From assembly GCA_951230915.1 (NCBI GenBank), contig OX579639.1, positions 21,576,001-21,640,000 of the forward strand: a stretch of DNA of 64,000 nt. Direction: 5' to 3'. Shown piece after piece: positions 13,397 to 26,384 of the stretch. The DNA is from Antitrichia curtipendula. Taxonomy: Eukaryota > Streptophyta > Bryopsida > Hypnales > Leucodontaceae. A program made the position numbers and the translations under genes. Under the pieces are notes generated by a model. That model had not been told where the DNA came from and did not search any database. It worked only from the letters and a program-made list of their open reading frames with translations. Each line of letters begins with the position of its first letter. Positions within the stretch are counted from its first letter, which is position 1.

Positions 13397-16300
13397 AAAA
13401 ATTTAAATGCATTAGAATAAATTAAAATAAATAATTCTAATTGCATCAAATTTGAAAAACTCACTACTGTTATCGTGAATTTTCATAAACTCATTCATTA
13501 AGACAAATGAATATTCTTTCCAGGGTACTAAATGTAATTACATTAAGGTCCTAACTTACCAATGAAAAAAAAAGGAAACAATTCCAACAACAATCCAATT
13601 TATGGAATCAAATCCAATTGTTTTCCAATAACATTTGTTTTACGCATGACAATGAATATCACATTACTTTATCTAATAAATTCACTACACTTTCAATCCA
13701 AAAAAACTCAACATGATTGGGATGTGAAAATCTTATATATCTCTTCTCAGTGGAACATTACATGTATGATTTTATCATTACCTTTATATGTTGTTCCTTG
13801 ATCTATCAAATAAAGTAAAAATTTTCCACACTTGAAAGTAAAAGTTAACTTACAATAAACTTTCAATCTGTTTTTCAGTTCCTGAACTCCCAATTCAAAA
13901 ACCATTTATCTTATTTAAATGAGTATTTGTAGATATTGTTATGTTCCTCTGTGACAATGTGTTTAAGTTTAATAAAACTACATAAAAGATCTAATGTCTA
14001 TTTGCTTTCAGTGTCTCATTTGTTGATAGTAGCTCAAGAAATTGTATATGTAAATGATGGACATCACTTCTACTATAAATTTATAAATGAAAACAAACAA
14101 CAAGAATCCAACTTCAGTGCAATTTCAATATACGTAAAATATTTGTATACAATCCTCCAACAGCAAAACGAATTGAAGAACCACTTACACAATAACAATG
14201 TCTGTAAAAGAAAAGCAAAAGAAATTTTATGCAGAGCAAAAAATAAGTAATTCCAAAAAAATTCAATTTCAAATAATTGCGCTTTTGAACCTCCAAAATA
14301 GAAGGCAATTTTACTGGAATACTTTTTAAACTACTGATAGACAACTTCATCATACGTAGTATATTTACATACCTTCTAACTGTTATTGAATATGAACTCA
14401 TACAAATTTTGTAATATAAAATTCTCCCTTCGTTCTTTGTAGTGTACACTTATCCATTCTAACTTCAACATGTTACTCAATTACTTCAATAAAAATATTG
14501 AACATTCATTCAATCCTTGTTACCTCATTTTTTTGTGCAATTCAGATACACAATACCTGAGGTGACCCGATTCCAAGAAACAATTATACATTTCACTTGT
14601 ATAGAACATTAGTGCTCTTAGATGTTCTAAAATAGAACTTCTAAATTACATGTATATCGCTACAACAAATTCTGCATGATTGCAGAGGTTCCATTATTCT
14701 TGTTTCTTCATGGGGGGTTCTTGAATTTTTTTCTAGGTGTTAAAATTTTTTTAATTGTAGATAATATAATTCTTAGTTGTCAGTGACATTTCTCTGGAAT
14801 GATCATCATTACGACTTCCAAAAAGCAATGATCTATAAGTAAATCAGATGAGAGAATAAGGAATGGATCAATACATCCCACTTGCCTACAACTTCAAAAT
14901 TATTCATAACATGCATTTTTCCATAAAATTTCATAGAGGGATTTGAAAGGAGTTTTTTGGACATTTATGAGATACATCCTCTCTGAAATTTGTCCATAAC
15001 TTTTGATTGGAAGATCTAAATCTAAAACGGATTTTTGGAGATGAAACTTACTTTGATTCCACAACTTTTTTTAATTCAAATGTTTTAAAAAAAAGGTATT
15101 CCACTATGCCTAAACAATTTATTAAATTATAATTTTAACACTTTTCCTACTTTAGACTTAATTATGAGCGGTTGAGAAATTACAAACTCTAAATTACATA
15201 TCCCACACAGTTTGTTCTATCTCCCACCACCCCAAGTGTGCATAAAAAGCTTTTCTTGTCGCCAAAAAAATCAAAATAAGTTGTTGATGGCAAATGGTTA
15301 GATTTCATTGGTATAATACTCAGGGCCAGTTCATACTTTAGGCCGGATTTAAGGCCGACCGGAACTCTCTAAGTTTGAACCAAGAAGATAGCTCAATTTC
15401 TCCAAATCTGGCCCAAGGGCTTCATACTAGGGCCGGATTGAAACCACCACTCATCCTACGTGTCCTTTTAGGTGGCATAGTTTTGGCACCAAACCATTTG
15501 GCCCCAAAGGAGCAATGGGGACGAGGATTTGGGTGGCCCAATTTCCCATCTACAACCGGATTGGGTTCAAGGTTGGGCTCTTCCGTTAGATTGAACAAAT
15601 CTCCACCATTGATGAAAATAATTTTATTTTTTATTTTATTTACGAACTCTTCGATTTTACAAATAAACAAGATAAGAAGTGAAACAAAAGAGTTCTGGTC
15701 TGCTTGTTCTGTCAGACTAAAGATTTACGTTCTGTCACTAAATTTAATCAGTAATCAATAATTATTTTTCATTTATGGGATTACAGATTTGCAACGAAGG
15801 CAGTGACTAGCCATATGTTCATAAAGCCCCTGGAAATAATTGTAATGAAATTTTCTAGAAGATTTTTTTTTATTTTTAAATTAAAAAAGAATAATTTTAA
15901 AAAGAATTTCAACATAAGAAAAAAACTTCAAGAAAAAACATTAGAATTTTCATTTTTATTTTTATTTTCCACTAAAATATTCTATAATTAAAATACACAT
16001 GCTTTGCACCTTGAGTCTAGACCCATTTCTTTGCCCAAAAAATATTTAAAAAATAATTAGGGCTATTTGTATAAGTGTCAATATAGAATTGAGACTACAC
16101 TTGAAAGTAAGGAATAATACTAATGATACTAAGATAAATTTGCATATGATAGACAAACCACATATGACATGCACCTAGGAAATGACCCATTAGAGTCGTA
16201 CATAAACCCATGACAAAAAAAATTCAATATATGAAATTAGGACTTAATTAGGTTGGTTAGTGGCCAAAATCAATGTCTTGGGTGATGGTTATGGAGCTAT

Positions 16301-16990
16301 TAGTGATTAATTTAGAAACTTCTACCTTTTTAGTACCAATTCATCAAAGTAATTGATTTTTTTCTTCCTCTATGTTGTGACCTTGTTATAAAATATTGTA
16401 ACTGCTTTAGGTAGAAGGATAGCCATCAAGCATATACTAACTTTTTGTTGATTTTGGAGTAGTGTATAAACTCTTTTAAGTCAATTGGACAATATACTTC
16501 AAAAATTTATAAATAATTCGTACTTTGTAAATAAAAAATTCAACTACTCTCTTTATTTCTCACTATTATGTTTGTATGGAAAAAAATTTGAATTATTTTG
16601 CAAACTGTAATAAAGGTAAAACACTCATTATGTCTTATATAGACATGTTTACTTTAAAACATTCTGCATTTGTATAGTCACCATGTTGCAAAAGTAATTA
16701 AATAGGGAATGTGACTTAATGTACATTGACTACATAAATAATCACAAAAATTTATTATAATCAATGAAGTCTACTTTCATTTAAATATGATTTTAAAAAG
16801 TTAAAAATTAAATAGAAAAAATAAGAAAGGAAAGGACAAGTTCCAAGCTTTTGTTTCTGTTTTTAATTCTTCCTTTTGGCAAAGGCAGCCTCTCTAAAGG
16901 CTCTTGAATGTTATGTTCATGAAAAAAATTGAAAAAAACTATTTTTTTCTTTCCATACTTTTTATTTATTTTATTAATTCTAACTTTCAT
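13397..16990. other. Element interior, AT-rich, with nested repeat copies
   Basis: No gene is supported. About 14900-15260 is a partial copy of the foldback element at 60880-61400 (shared core CATAACTTTTGATTGGA and the ACATATCCCACA end). About 15320-15560 matches about 43650-43830 (shared AAATCTGGCYCAAGGGCTT), a G+C-richer interspersed repeat. The rest is AT-rich without features. Confidence 0.5.
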
Positions 16991-18395
16991 TACAGGATAA
17001 TAAGACCACTGCCTTCCTGACTAAGGATAAGAAGAGCACTAACTCCGGAATACATAAACAGCAACGGAAATGAGGTACGGAAAATGAGGTACCGAAAATG
17101 CAGAAGATTGGAAATCTTCAAATCACTCGCCACTTCTGAACTTGCAATTACGGGGAATTCTGCAGGCAAATTGGGACAGTGAGAGAAATCCTTGTAAATG
17201 TACAGACGACCTGTTCAACTTCCTAGCAAAATTACATTTGATTGCGGCCTTGATTGTATGATGGCTAGGTGTAGCGAGCAGCCGAATTGAATTCAATCTG
17301 TGATAACAAAAGAAATTCCTTGCTGTCGATCGAGTAGTCACTACTTGGGATCCTAGTTCAAGCTCTTTGAATGCGCATTTGTCCACGCCCTCGGTCGCTC
17401 TATTACAGTACAAACCGTATCTATGTGACTTCAATTGCAACACTTTCAATGACTTGTCAATTCCCGGAAAAATAATGGACTATGAAATCCATTGCATCTC
17501 AATCGATCACCGAACACTTCATTCAGTTTCCACAAAGTTAGCTAGGTACTGCGTATTCTGTTCAAAGCGTTGGAAATGGCCGGCAAGGATGTCGACACTG
17601 ACTCATGCTAAGCAAATTGACCAGTTGCGAACATTGGAAATGGCGTCACAATAAATGAAAATGAACCCCTGTCCAAGGCAACTATGTAGCTTTGCAAGTG
17701 TGTGTGTAGCTACGTAATTAGTATTTGAAATATTGCCTTAGTCTTCGTGGGATGTTGGATTTGAAATTCAGAAATGAGCTTCATGAAATTGTTCTATCTG
17801 TTTGCGAAATATAGTTAGTACTGCTCTGTTCTGCCAGGCGTGGCAGAATCTAAGCACATTAATTTGCTTTGAATGGAGTATAGCAAGCCAGGCGTCACAT
17901 ACCAAGACGTCCAGGAGAGCCCAGCAGTATTTATTCAATCAAATGGAACTACAAACTTCAAAACTTCATGAGAGTCTGAAGTTGACCCAGGAATACTCGT
18001 TACCAGTTGAAGCCCGAAAAAATGTTTGCTTCTTCCCTACCATGCACTCGTTTAGTGCAAGCAACATGACAGGTAAGATTAGAATCCCCCGCCGCTTCAC
18101 TTCCTTACCTTCATTACGCAGACAGGCATTGCACTCAAGGGATTCAAATTTAATTTCCCTCAATGCTTATCACTCTATACCTGGATTGCAGGATAAGAAG
18201 ACCAGCGGAATTGCAAAATACATCGACAGCAACGAGAAGTCAAGAAAGGTACTGAAATTTCAAACGCTGTGAAAGTCTGAAAATCTTCAATTCCCTGCTT
18301 CCTGGTTCGGCGCATTCGGCAAGCAGATTACGAAAAGGGGAATGAATCCTTGTCTAACAAACGCGTAGCTGTTCAGCTTCCTGCCGAAATTTAAT
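16991..18395. repeat. Diverged direct duplication, ~1.2 kb apart
   Basis: About 16995-17235 and 18190-18395 align in the same orientation. They share GGATAAGAAGA, then ACAGCAACG, AAATCTTCAA and GAATCCTTGT-type blocks in the same order. The stretch has higher G+C than the rest of the element interior. Several short open frames occur on both strands, but none is convincing as a gene. Confidence 0.45.
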
Positions 18396-18868
18396 AACCT
18401 CCTGTTCCCTATAGAAATCAAGTTTTATTTGCTGAAATTACCTCTGCAACTCGGGTCCTCCTATGATGATGCAGACGTTCACCAATAAACTCAAACGGAG
18501 CAAAGAGAATGTGTGCTCCTTCGCTTCAAAAATTCTGCTGCACGCTTGAATTGCAGGTTGCCACTGGAGAAGGACGAACGTAATCGACTGCTGAAGACGG
18601 TAGGCGACGGTGGAGCGAGCAGCGCAGCGGAGGAACGATTGCTGCAATTCAACGCGTGATGCAGACGTTCTTCAGGTATGTCACATATGCTCTCACATAA
18701 GCTTAGCGTCTCTTGATTCAAAGCCTCCTCCGCTTCGTTCCAGAGCCAAAACAAAACACGGGTCTCAGCGGCGGCGATTCCACCTGCAAAACTAACCCCA
18801 AAGAGCGGGCGGCTATTGTTTAATTCGAAAACGGGGGATCTTCATGTCTCTCGACTTCTGCTCTATGC
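18396..18868. other. G+C-richer element interior without recognised gene
   Basis: Short frames overlap on both strands, as expected from composition. The motif GATGCAGACGTTC occurs twice (about 18469 and 18658). It could contain a promoter for one of the divergent gene blocks or captured host sequence, but nothing can be assigned. Confidence 0.35.
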
Positions 18869-18932
18869 GGGAACAGTGATTGTTATCAGACCCCCTCCAC
18901 GCGCGGGGGGTCTGATGACAATCACTGTTCCC
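18869..18932. repeat. Near-perfect 27-bp-arm hairpin
   Basis: The left arm 18869-18895 starts GGGAACAGTGATTGTTATCA. The right arm 18906-18932 is its reverse complement with a single T/C difference. The loop is about 10 bp and G+C-rich. A stem of 27 bp with one mismatch is far beyond chance. It may be a cruciform or foldback, or a small-RNA precursor if transcribed; the loop is short for a plant miRNA. Confidence 0.8.
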
Positions 18933-19221
18933 ACACCGTAAACCCTTCCCAACGTACATCTCAGTGAGGACGAAATTGACGAGAGTACAGAGGGAGATCT
19001 TATGGAGGAAACGATGTAGGCGCTGAAGGTTCTTTGTTTTGAAGCTTTCGCAGATCGACGCCTGTACACCATGTAGGTTTAGCAGATTCACCGCGTCGCG
19101 TTAACTAGCACCGTCGCTCTGCTGTCTAAACCGACCCTCTGTTCCGCAGAATGCAATCTTTGCAAATTCTTAATTTTGCACTGTCGCTCTGCATTGTGCG
19201 TGCCCAACGTCGCTGTACAAC

Positions 19222-19665
19222 AGTGAGGTCGACTCTGTCGAGCTAGAACTCGAGGTGGCCGCCACAGTGTTCGTCGTAGAATTTGGCCACATGGTTTGTT
19301 GACCTGGAAGTCTACCTGGTTGTGTCGACACAACTGAGTGTTTGTCGATGTAGAAGTCCAGCTGTCCGCAGGAGTGTTTGTCTTGAAATTCGGCTAGATG
19401 GTTTGTCAAGCTAGAGGGCTAGCTGATTGTGTCGACACAGTCAGCTGATTTTATGTCGAGGTAGAAGTCGAGCTGGCCGCCGGAGTGTTTGTCGTAAAAG
19501 TCGGCCACATTCTTTGTCGAGCTACAAGTCTACCTGAAAGTGTCGACAGAGATCATTGTTTGTCGAGGTAGAAAACTAGCTGGCTGGCAGATTGTGTGTC
19601 GTAAAATTTGTCCACATTGTTTGTCGAGGTAGAAGTCGAGGTGATTGTGTCGACAAAATCGAGCT
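19222..19665. repeat. 108-bp minisatellite, about four units
   Basis: The GTCGACA motif recurs at 19324, 19431, 19542 and 19649, spaced 107, 111 and 107 bp. Between them, related sentences such as TTTGTCGAGGTAGAAGTCGA and GTTTGTCGTA recur in the same order. Each unit contains two half-units starting TTTGTCGA. Units have diverged, so the array is not recent. It is not CRISPR: the repeats are long, imperfect and lack unique spacers. Confidence 0.75.
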
Positions 19666-20579
19666 CCCGGAAGTCAAGAGAAAATACCCTACGTTGGGGT
19701 CAGATTCGTATGACCCCATACGAAATAATTTATTTTTGATTGAATTTCCCTTTCATAAGTTGGATTTTGAATTTTCTGAATTTCATTATATAAGATATGG
19801 AATATTTCATTATCTTTGTAATATTACAGCTAAACTACATCACCGGTACTTCGGACTTTACCAAATCTTGATTAACGTCGGATCTTGTAATAGTAGGGTG
19901 ACACATCCTTGACAAAATATCTAACAAAAGTAAGCTTTACATTACAATGAAGGTTTGTAGCTATCATCCCTCCTACAGCTTTGGAACTACTGACCTTACA
20001 TTTCAAATTATTTTCATTTAGATTTCTTTAGATTTCAAATACGCCACGTTCTAATTTTTGAAATTTTCATTACATGTCATATTTTTTTTTATTTTGAATT
20101 AATTTTTAACGAATCTGACACGTGCATAGGGTACTTCCTTAAGTTATCACAGTCCATCTTTCTCGGGACAAAGTAAAATGTAAGGCGAACTAACAGATAT
20201 AATAACTCTGAGCACTGCACATCGGAAATCTGGCACAGGCTAACTAGAAAAGTGACATATAAAGTGCTATGCATTTCAGTCTTCATTGACAAGCTCCTGG
20301 AGAAATTGATGACAAATTTAACCCAAGTGGTTTTGTATTTTTCCAATTGTTTTAGAATTACTTATGAATTTTCAAACAAGTTGGGTCATAGGTCCCTATT
20401 TGTGACCCCAGGTCTTTCATAAACGGTTCACTTGCAATTCTAAATAAAAATGGGAAAAGCAAAGAGAATGATTGGCTCTTGCAAGTAATTAGACTTTTTT
20501 CTTGATTCATTCAATGAATGTACTAGTGCATTTCACAACCATCTCATGTCCATTTCACGACCATTTATAGGGTCCATTC
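19666..20579. other. Element interior, AT-rich, no gene
   Basis: No supported gene on either strand. About 20319-20375 resembles about 22120-22173 (shared TAACCCAAG and TTATGAATTT), so a short direct repeat flanks the MITE and CYP97 fragment. Confidence 0.4.
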
Positions 20580-20583
20580 TTAA

Positions 20584-21530
20584 CCTCTAAAGGTTTTTGA
20601 ATTTTTTTTTACAAAAAACGCTCCCGAACTGCCATGTTTAGTACAATTACGAAATTTTTGAAAAAAAACATTTTTGGATACATGTGACCGTAGGATCTTG
20701 TATTAAAGTAGTTTGAGAAGATGTGGGAAAAATTCCAGAAATTTCCACCGTGTAGATTGCAAGACATTAGTATTTGAAGTGACAAAAACCCTTTTTTTGT
20801 CTCTGCGAAAAACCTGACAGCTGCACTTCACATGGTCACATTTGTATGAAAAAATGTCAAAAATGGTGGTAACTCTTTGGATTCATTCTTCAAAGCCAAT
20901 TAGGTACATGCTTGAAAAATTTCAGATCATTTGGAAATGTACAACATATAGGAAAAAAATAGTAAGTAGAAAGAAGTAGAAAATGATTCAAAACACTAAA
21001 TTGTTTAGGATTTAATTATGGAATTGAAAAATGCCAATCCAAATGATTGTAATGTTGTAATAAACAATCTACACCTTGTGTTTATATTTTTTTGGTCAAA
21101 AATATTGAAAATTGAGTTAAATAAAGGACTTCAAAGTTTATTTGAGAGTAGAGATTCCATAACTACCCACAAACTACCCACAACTAAAATTCCTCATAAC
21201 TTTCATCTCATAAATCAAAGTGGAATGATTCAAAGCTTTCCTTCTGCACATAAATCTAGATAATCAATTTCAAATTTATATTTCTCTAGGAAAAGATTTT
21301 TAAAGAATTTTTTTTTTCTGCTTGGGCTGAACGCCGAGCAATGAAAACTACATATCATACCATACCTTTTTAACCATGGGATCAAATGTTATGAAAATTG
21401 TTGGGCCCTAAAGCTACTCCTCAGACACATTTTGTGTGAAAATTTCAAAGAAAAAAAATAAAAATTCCATTCATGGGGAGCTGCCCAAAAACGCTATGTT
21501 GTCAGAAAACAGTGTTTGGTCCTTCAGAGG
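20584..21530 (+). mobile_element. TTAA-flanked MITE, copy 1 (947 bp)
   Basis: TTAA at 20580-20583 and 21531-21534 flanks inverted ends CCTCTAAAGG and, on the other strand, CCTCTGAAGG. The interior matches copies at 38674-39598 (inverted) and 41900-42822 along nearly its whole length. Short or AT-rich frames only. TTAA target choice and C-rich ends suggest a piggyBac-derived non-autonomous element. It is nested inside the giant element. Confidence 0.8.
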
Positions 21531-21534
21531 TTAA

Positions 21535-21949
21535 TGTCCGCTCTATTTTACAGCCTCCTTCCTTAATGTCTAATCCCATAGAAGACCTAGGTTTCATCGT
21601 TTCAGTTTGTCGATTTGAGATGATTACATTTTGAAAAATCAAGAATTTGGATGTGGCCAAATTTTACATCACTAGAATGAATGATGTGGTGGTCAAAATA
21701 ACTATATAGTTGGACTAGAGAAAACTTCCATAAAATGTACTCAAAACTGCTAAAATGAACATGAGGATGAATATGGGCTTCTTGGGGCTAAATCTGTTGT
21801 TCTAGAATTGATGATATTTATGAGATGGCTGTCTTTCATAATACATTCAGTGACTGCTATGACCTACTAATCCCAAGGATCACGTCTTATTGACTACAGA
21901 AACTAAGACCTGTTATGTGATCATGTGTGGTGGATGCAGGTATATTCCA
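21535..21949. other. Spacer between MITE and CYP97 fragment
   Basis: AT-rich, no open frame of note. A plausible splice acceptor (GTGGATGCAG) lies at its end, just before the P450-like exon, so part of it could be captured intron sequence. Confidence 0.35.
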
Positions 21950-22120
21950 TTCATTGTGGCGCCTCGCAAATGTGTGGGTGACCAATTTGCTATGCTAGAA
22001 TTGACGGTTGCTTTGGCAGTGCTTTTCCAGAGGTTTATCATCGAGTTGGTTGCTGACCAAACAATTGGGATGACAGCTGGAGCCACTATTCACACCAGTA
22101 CGGTAAATATTGGCATCTAA
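21950..22120 (+). pseudogene. CYP97-like P450 C-terminal exon fragment
   Basis: The sequence after an AG acceptor reads [20 protein letters not shown], followed by ...VALAVLFQR...GATIHT and a stop. This is the heme-binding region and C-terminus of a CYP97-type carotenoid hydroxylase; the family normally has [15 protein letters not shown] here. The heme Cys is kept, but the Gly of FxxGxRxC is lost (IVAP for SGGP), and no other P450 exon is present nearby. A functional enzyme is therefore excluded; the fragment was most likely captured by or carried into the giant element. Confidence 0.75.
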
Positions 22121-25100
22121 CCCAAGTTGTTTCATATTTTTTGAATCTTTGTGGAATTAGTTATGAATTTCTTGAGTTGCAGAAAAGTGCATTTCTAAAA
22201 TCTCTAAAATTGACCACCTCCTCAAATACACACCGCTTGTACATCGGGAAGTGCAAAATGTACATATAGAGCTTGATTGGTTTTAGAACCCGATCCATTT
22301 CAGAACCTCTTACCTTACAAACCCCTATAAAGTCTAATGACATCAATAATAATCCCTGCATTGGAACGAAATATTTTTTTATTTTTAAAAATGCACCCCT
22401 ACTAAGGCCTAGTGAGGATGTCTATGCATATTTGCTTGCTCAGCTTATATTATTTAGGTAACCAGTTATTTGGCTTTCATGAAAAAGAAAAAGAAAGCCG
22501 AAAGAGTTTCATAGTTCCAACATTCTCACGATCAAACATTATAATCTGTCAATCTTTAAATGATATTTTATATTTTCTTTTTCTATATGATTTTGACCAT
22601 GTTTAGTTCAAATTTGTATATTCACAAACTCACAATTAAAAAGTAATTGAATTTAACTTTTTAAAATGTTGGCTTCTTTTTTAATAGATAGCCAATTCCA
22701 AGAAACTCAGAACAGGACTTAGGCATTCAGGGATTAAATGCAGTGGACAGTAAAAGAGACCACCTCCATCACTGTAGAGTGTTGGAACATTGGTACATTG
22801 AAGGACGAAAAATATATTTTTATGTGTCATGAATGGTTTAACAGGGTTGTTGTTTTTATTACTTATAAGCTTCGTGACTACTTTAATTTTTGGTAGAAAA
22901 TAACCCCATGAATTCATTCCAACAAAGTATTTGTAGTTATTGCTTATAAACTTATAGCTTATAATGGGTTTTTTAAATTGATATAAGTACATGTGGATGA
23001 AACACCCACTGTGGAATTACAATTGAAGAAGGGACTCTATATGAATGATAAGTTATTTGGATTGAACATGATATATTGTTTCATGAATGTAAAATTGAAA
23101 TACTCTTAAAAAATATTTTGCATTTTAAAGTATGAAAAACTTAAATTTACAAACTTGAATAACAAGTCTTTACATTGTTGTTTTGAACACATGAAAGTTA
23201 TGTAATCTTTGAAAAATTATGATATTGAAAGCAACATTTTTTGGCGTTCTATATAGATTGAGAGTACACGTGTTTGATGTATGCCAAAAAAATATACAAA
23301 GTAGTTTGTAAGCATTCAATGAATTCCTTTTTTTTTTGGAAGTTTAATTCAATTAGAAGTCATATATGTGCGTGAATAATAGGTTCAACGTGGCTTACAA
23401 ACGCATTTAAATTTTAACAATTTTGAGAATCTATAAATGAATTGTGTTTTTTATTTTTTATGTTAGTGAGCCTCATAGTATTTACTGAACTCAAATTTTC
23501 AAATCGATATTCACAAAGTAGATTACATAGATCAATATAATTTCCACATTTTTAATACCCTCTTCATCAAACATCATAATCTTTCGATGTCAAAGTATTT
23601 TGTGGGGTTTTTTTGGATAATTAAAGTGATGTACAGGTCATGTAGCATAAAGAAAGATGTTACAATTTGTTCCTTGAATATTATTTTAGAATTTGGGTTA
23701 TTCAATTATTTTTGAGTGAACTCAGAAGAGCTCAAAGGAGGGCATTGTCCCTCTTCGTGTGAAACCTTGAAGGACAAAGTGGTACTTTGAATTACAAAAA
23801 TTGTAAAGATATATTATAAGAAAAGAAGTATTGTTGAAGAAAGATAAAATGGACCTATGTTGAATGAGTGTTTGTAGAGTTTGGTTGATGTAAGAGGGGA
23901 CTACTTTCATATGTAACATGTTTGTGTATAGGTTCCTTTGATTTGTTTTTGTTGTAGTGACTATTAAATAATTTTTTTGGAAAATAATAATTATTTAGTG
24001 CTTGTCATGGATATATCTTTTTTATTACATTCAATGCCTCCATGTACAAGTTATGGCACTTGCAAACCTAAGTGGAGATTGTTGAAAAATGCACAGAAAC
24101 CATTGGAATTGTGAAAAATAAATAAAATTTCAAATGAAATATTCCCTTTAAACTACAAAGATTTTATGCTTTCCATGTACATTAGTAATGAGGTGTTTGT
24201 GGACAGTCTTGTCCTGTAGTCAATGTAAAGAAATTGCAGAAAAAGAACTTGTTGATTATCTTTTCGAATGAAGAATTTACAAGTTTTAAGAAGAAAGCGG
24301 AACGTGTCCAATTACTGAACAAGAACTATTGCACCGCTATGATTTATTTTTGGGAATTCCATTTTTGATTTATTCATATTCTAGTTTAACCACTGAATTC
24401 TGAAAGTACATCTACTCTATTACCTCTTCTATTTAAAAATGATCATTATGTTTGACAAAATGTTTTGATTACGTCACATAATACATTTTAGAAACCAATT
24501 TTCCGCTAGAATTTGAGTTCATTGTGTTTCTATCATTCATTAAAACTGTATGACAACTTATTTGAATTGTAGTTTTAGAATATTGAGAGTTAGTTTTTCT
24601 TTGGCATTTTAGAGGACTACCATTGGCCAATTCATTTTTGAGTGTGAAGTTGCCATTTTTTATGCATTTAGTATGTGCCATAGACCATGTGCAATTCTTA
24701 AATCTGCCTTTCCAAAATCTCACCTCCTTAAACTAGGAAGAACTCAAAGATATAAGAAATTAATGAATAAACAGTGAAATGATCTATATAGTCATTTTGT
24801 TTGTCATGTAATTAATGGTTGCATGGAAGGTAGAGGAATGGGTTTTTGTATTCCAAATAGCAATTTGTAAACTAATCTCACTTGTTGACAATGTTACGGA
24901 GTGAAATACGGACAATATTATAAACAAAAAATGTAGACAAAAATGAATAGAGTATTTGGATGGAGGAAGTAATTTTAGAGGATTGTAAAAAGTGTGTTCT
25001 ATTGAATTTCCTTTCTTCAACATTATTCATTAAAAATGCAATTTGTGTAGTGTGAAAGAATGAGATACAAACATTCAAAGTTTTTTAAATGTATTAAAAA

Positions 25101-26384
25101 AAAGTTGAAAACAAAAATAATTTTGCAATATGAAAGGAAAAAAATTGCAATCTTTTTATTAAAGGTTTTGGAAATGGACTATACAAGAGAACTTCATATG
25201 CTGTTCTTGCATACTTTTGTTGTGGTAATAGTACGTATTGCTTCTTCTATGAATTATTGTGAAATCAAAGGTTTATGTATGTGTAAGTGCATAGTCTTTT
25301 CTACATGTATTTTGAAAAAATTGGAATACTTAGAACAAATTTGTGATTGTGCGGTATGACTGTAGTACCCAAAAAATCCCTATGAAATTGGCAATATTAA
25401 TAGGAAGGACAATATAAAAAGCTATATACATAGAATAGAACAAGTACCTTTCATTTCACAGTATTCATGCACAGATAGAACTAAAAAAGTCCAAAGAGGC
25501 TGTTCATGTTTTAAAATACTTTGAAGGGTTTATTTTATGCTTTTTGGATTGAAGAAGTAAATTTAATTGACACTGCTGTGAAAAAACATAAAACACGTAG
25601 AATGGAAAGTGCGAATTCATCTTTCAGTATTTTATCAGTGGCGTTTCTTTAAATTATGTATACAGTCCGGTGATTCTTATGAGAGGCATATGGCATTCAC
25701 AAATTAGCAATTTAGATATGTAGTCTGTGGGGTTTGAACTTTCATAAGAAAAGCTTCCGAAAGAATGAGAGCATGACGAATGTTATTAATGTTATCAATT
25801 TGATTAAGCATGTACCAGAAGTTGTAATGGGATGGTGTTGTTTGCATGTTTACAATGAAGTAGCCAATGAATAGGGATTCAAATGAAATTGTATGATGTT
25901 TGTAGTTAAAAATACAAGCATATTAATATAGAAACTGTGTATTTAAAAAACTATATCAATAACTGATATAGTAAAAAAGTGATGTAGTCCTTTATACGTA
26001 GTGTGTTTGTGTTACGCAATTCAACGAAATGGACATTAAAAATAGTTAGGTTAATAAGAATTCATTAAGTGGGAGTTGTATAAAGAGCGTGCAATGTGTG
26101 CTTCAATACGATGGACAAGTACATCTACAAAACTTTGCTAAAGCAAATGAAGGGAAAAAAGAAACAAAATCATTGGATTATTTTTTGTAGTCTTTTGTAT
26201 GAGGTCCTGAAAAATAGCCTAGGTCGGGGGGAGTCGTTGTCAATTGGAAACTGTGGAAGACCACTTTTTTATTGTGTCTTTTGTGAATGAAAATACAAAG
26301 AGGATAGTGGTTTGGGAAGATAGTGAATCACAGAAGCTCTTCACCAAATACATGACTATTATGTATCAAGCGTGAAATTGAGAA
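22121..26384. other. Element interior upstream of the DUF7869 gene
   Basis: No gene is supported. About 22525-22745 and a shorter piece near 23570 belong to the diverged repeat also seen at 6520-6740 (core TCAAACATTATAATCT). The rest is AT-rich with many short frames. The 5' exons and promoter of the right gene block should lie here but could not be located. Confidence 0.45.

Noticed and set aside
15375..15761. 128-codon gene
   Set aside because: It falls within an interspersed repeat also found at about 43650-43830, where the frame is not kept.
17802..18272. 156-codon gene in the element island
   Set aside because: Overlaps a frame on the other strand and the duplicated segment; no motif supports coding.
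19222..19665. CRISPR-like array
   Set aside because: Units are ~108 bp, imperfect and without unique spacers, in a plant genome.
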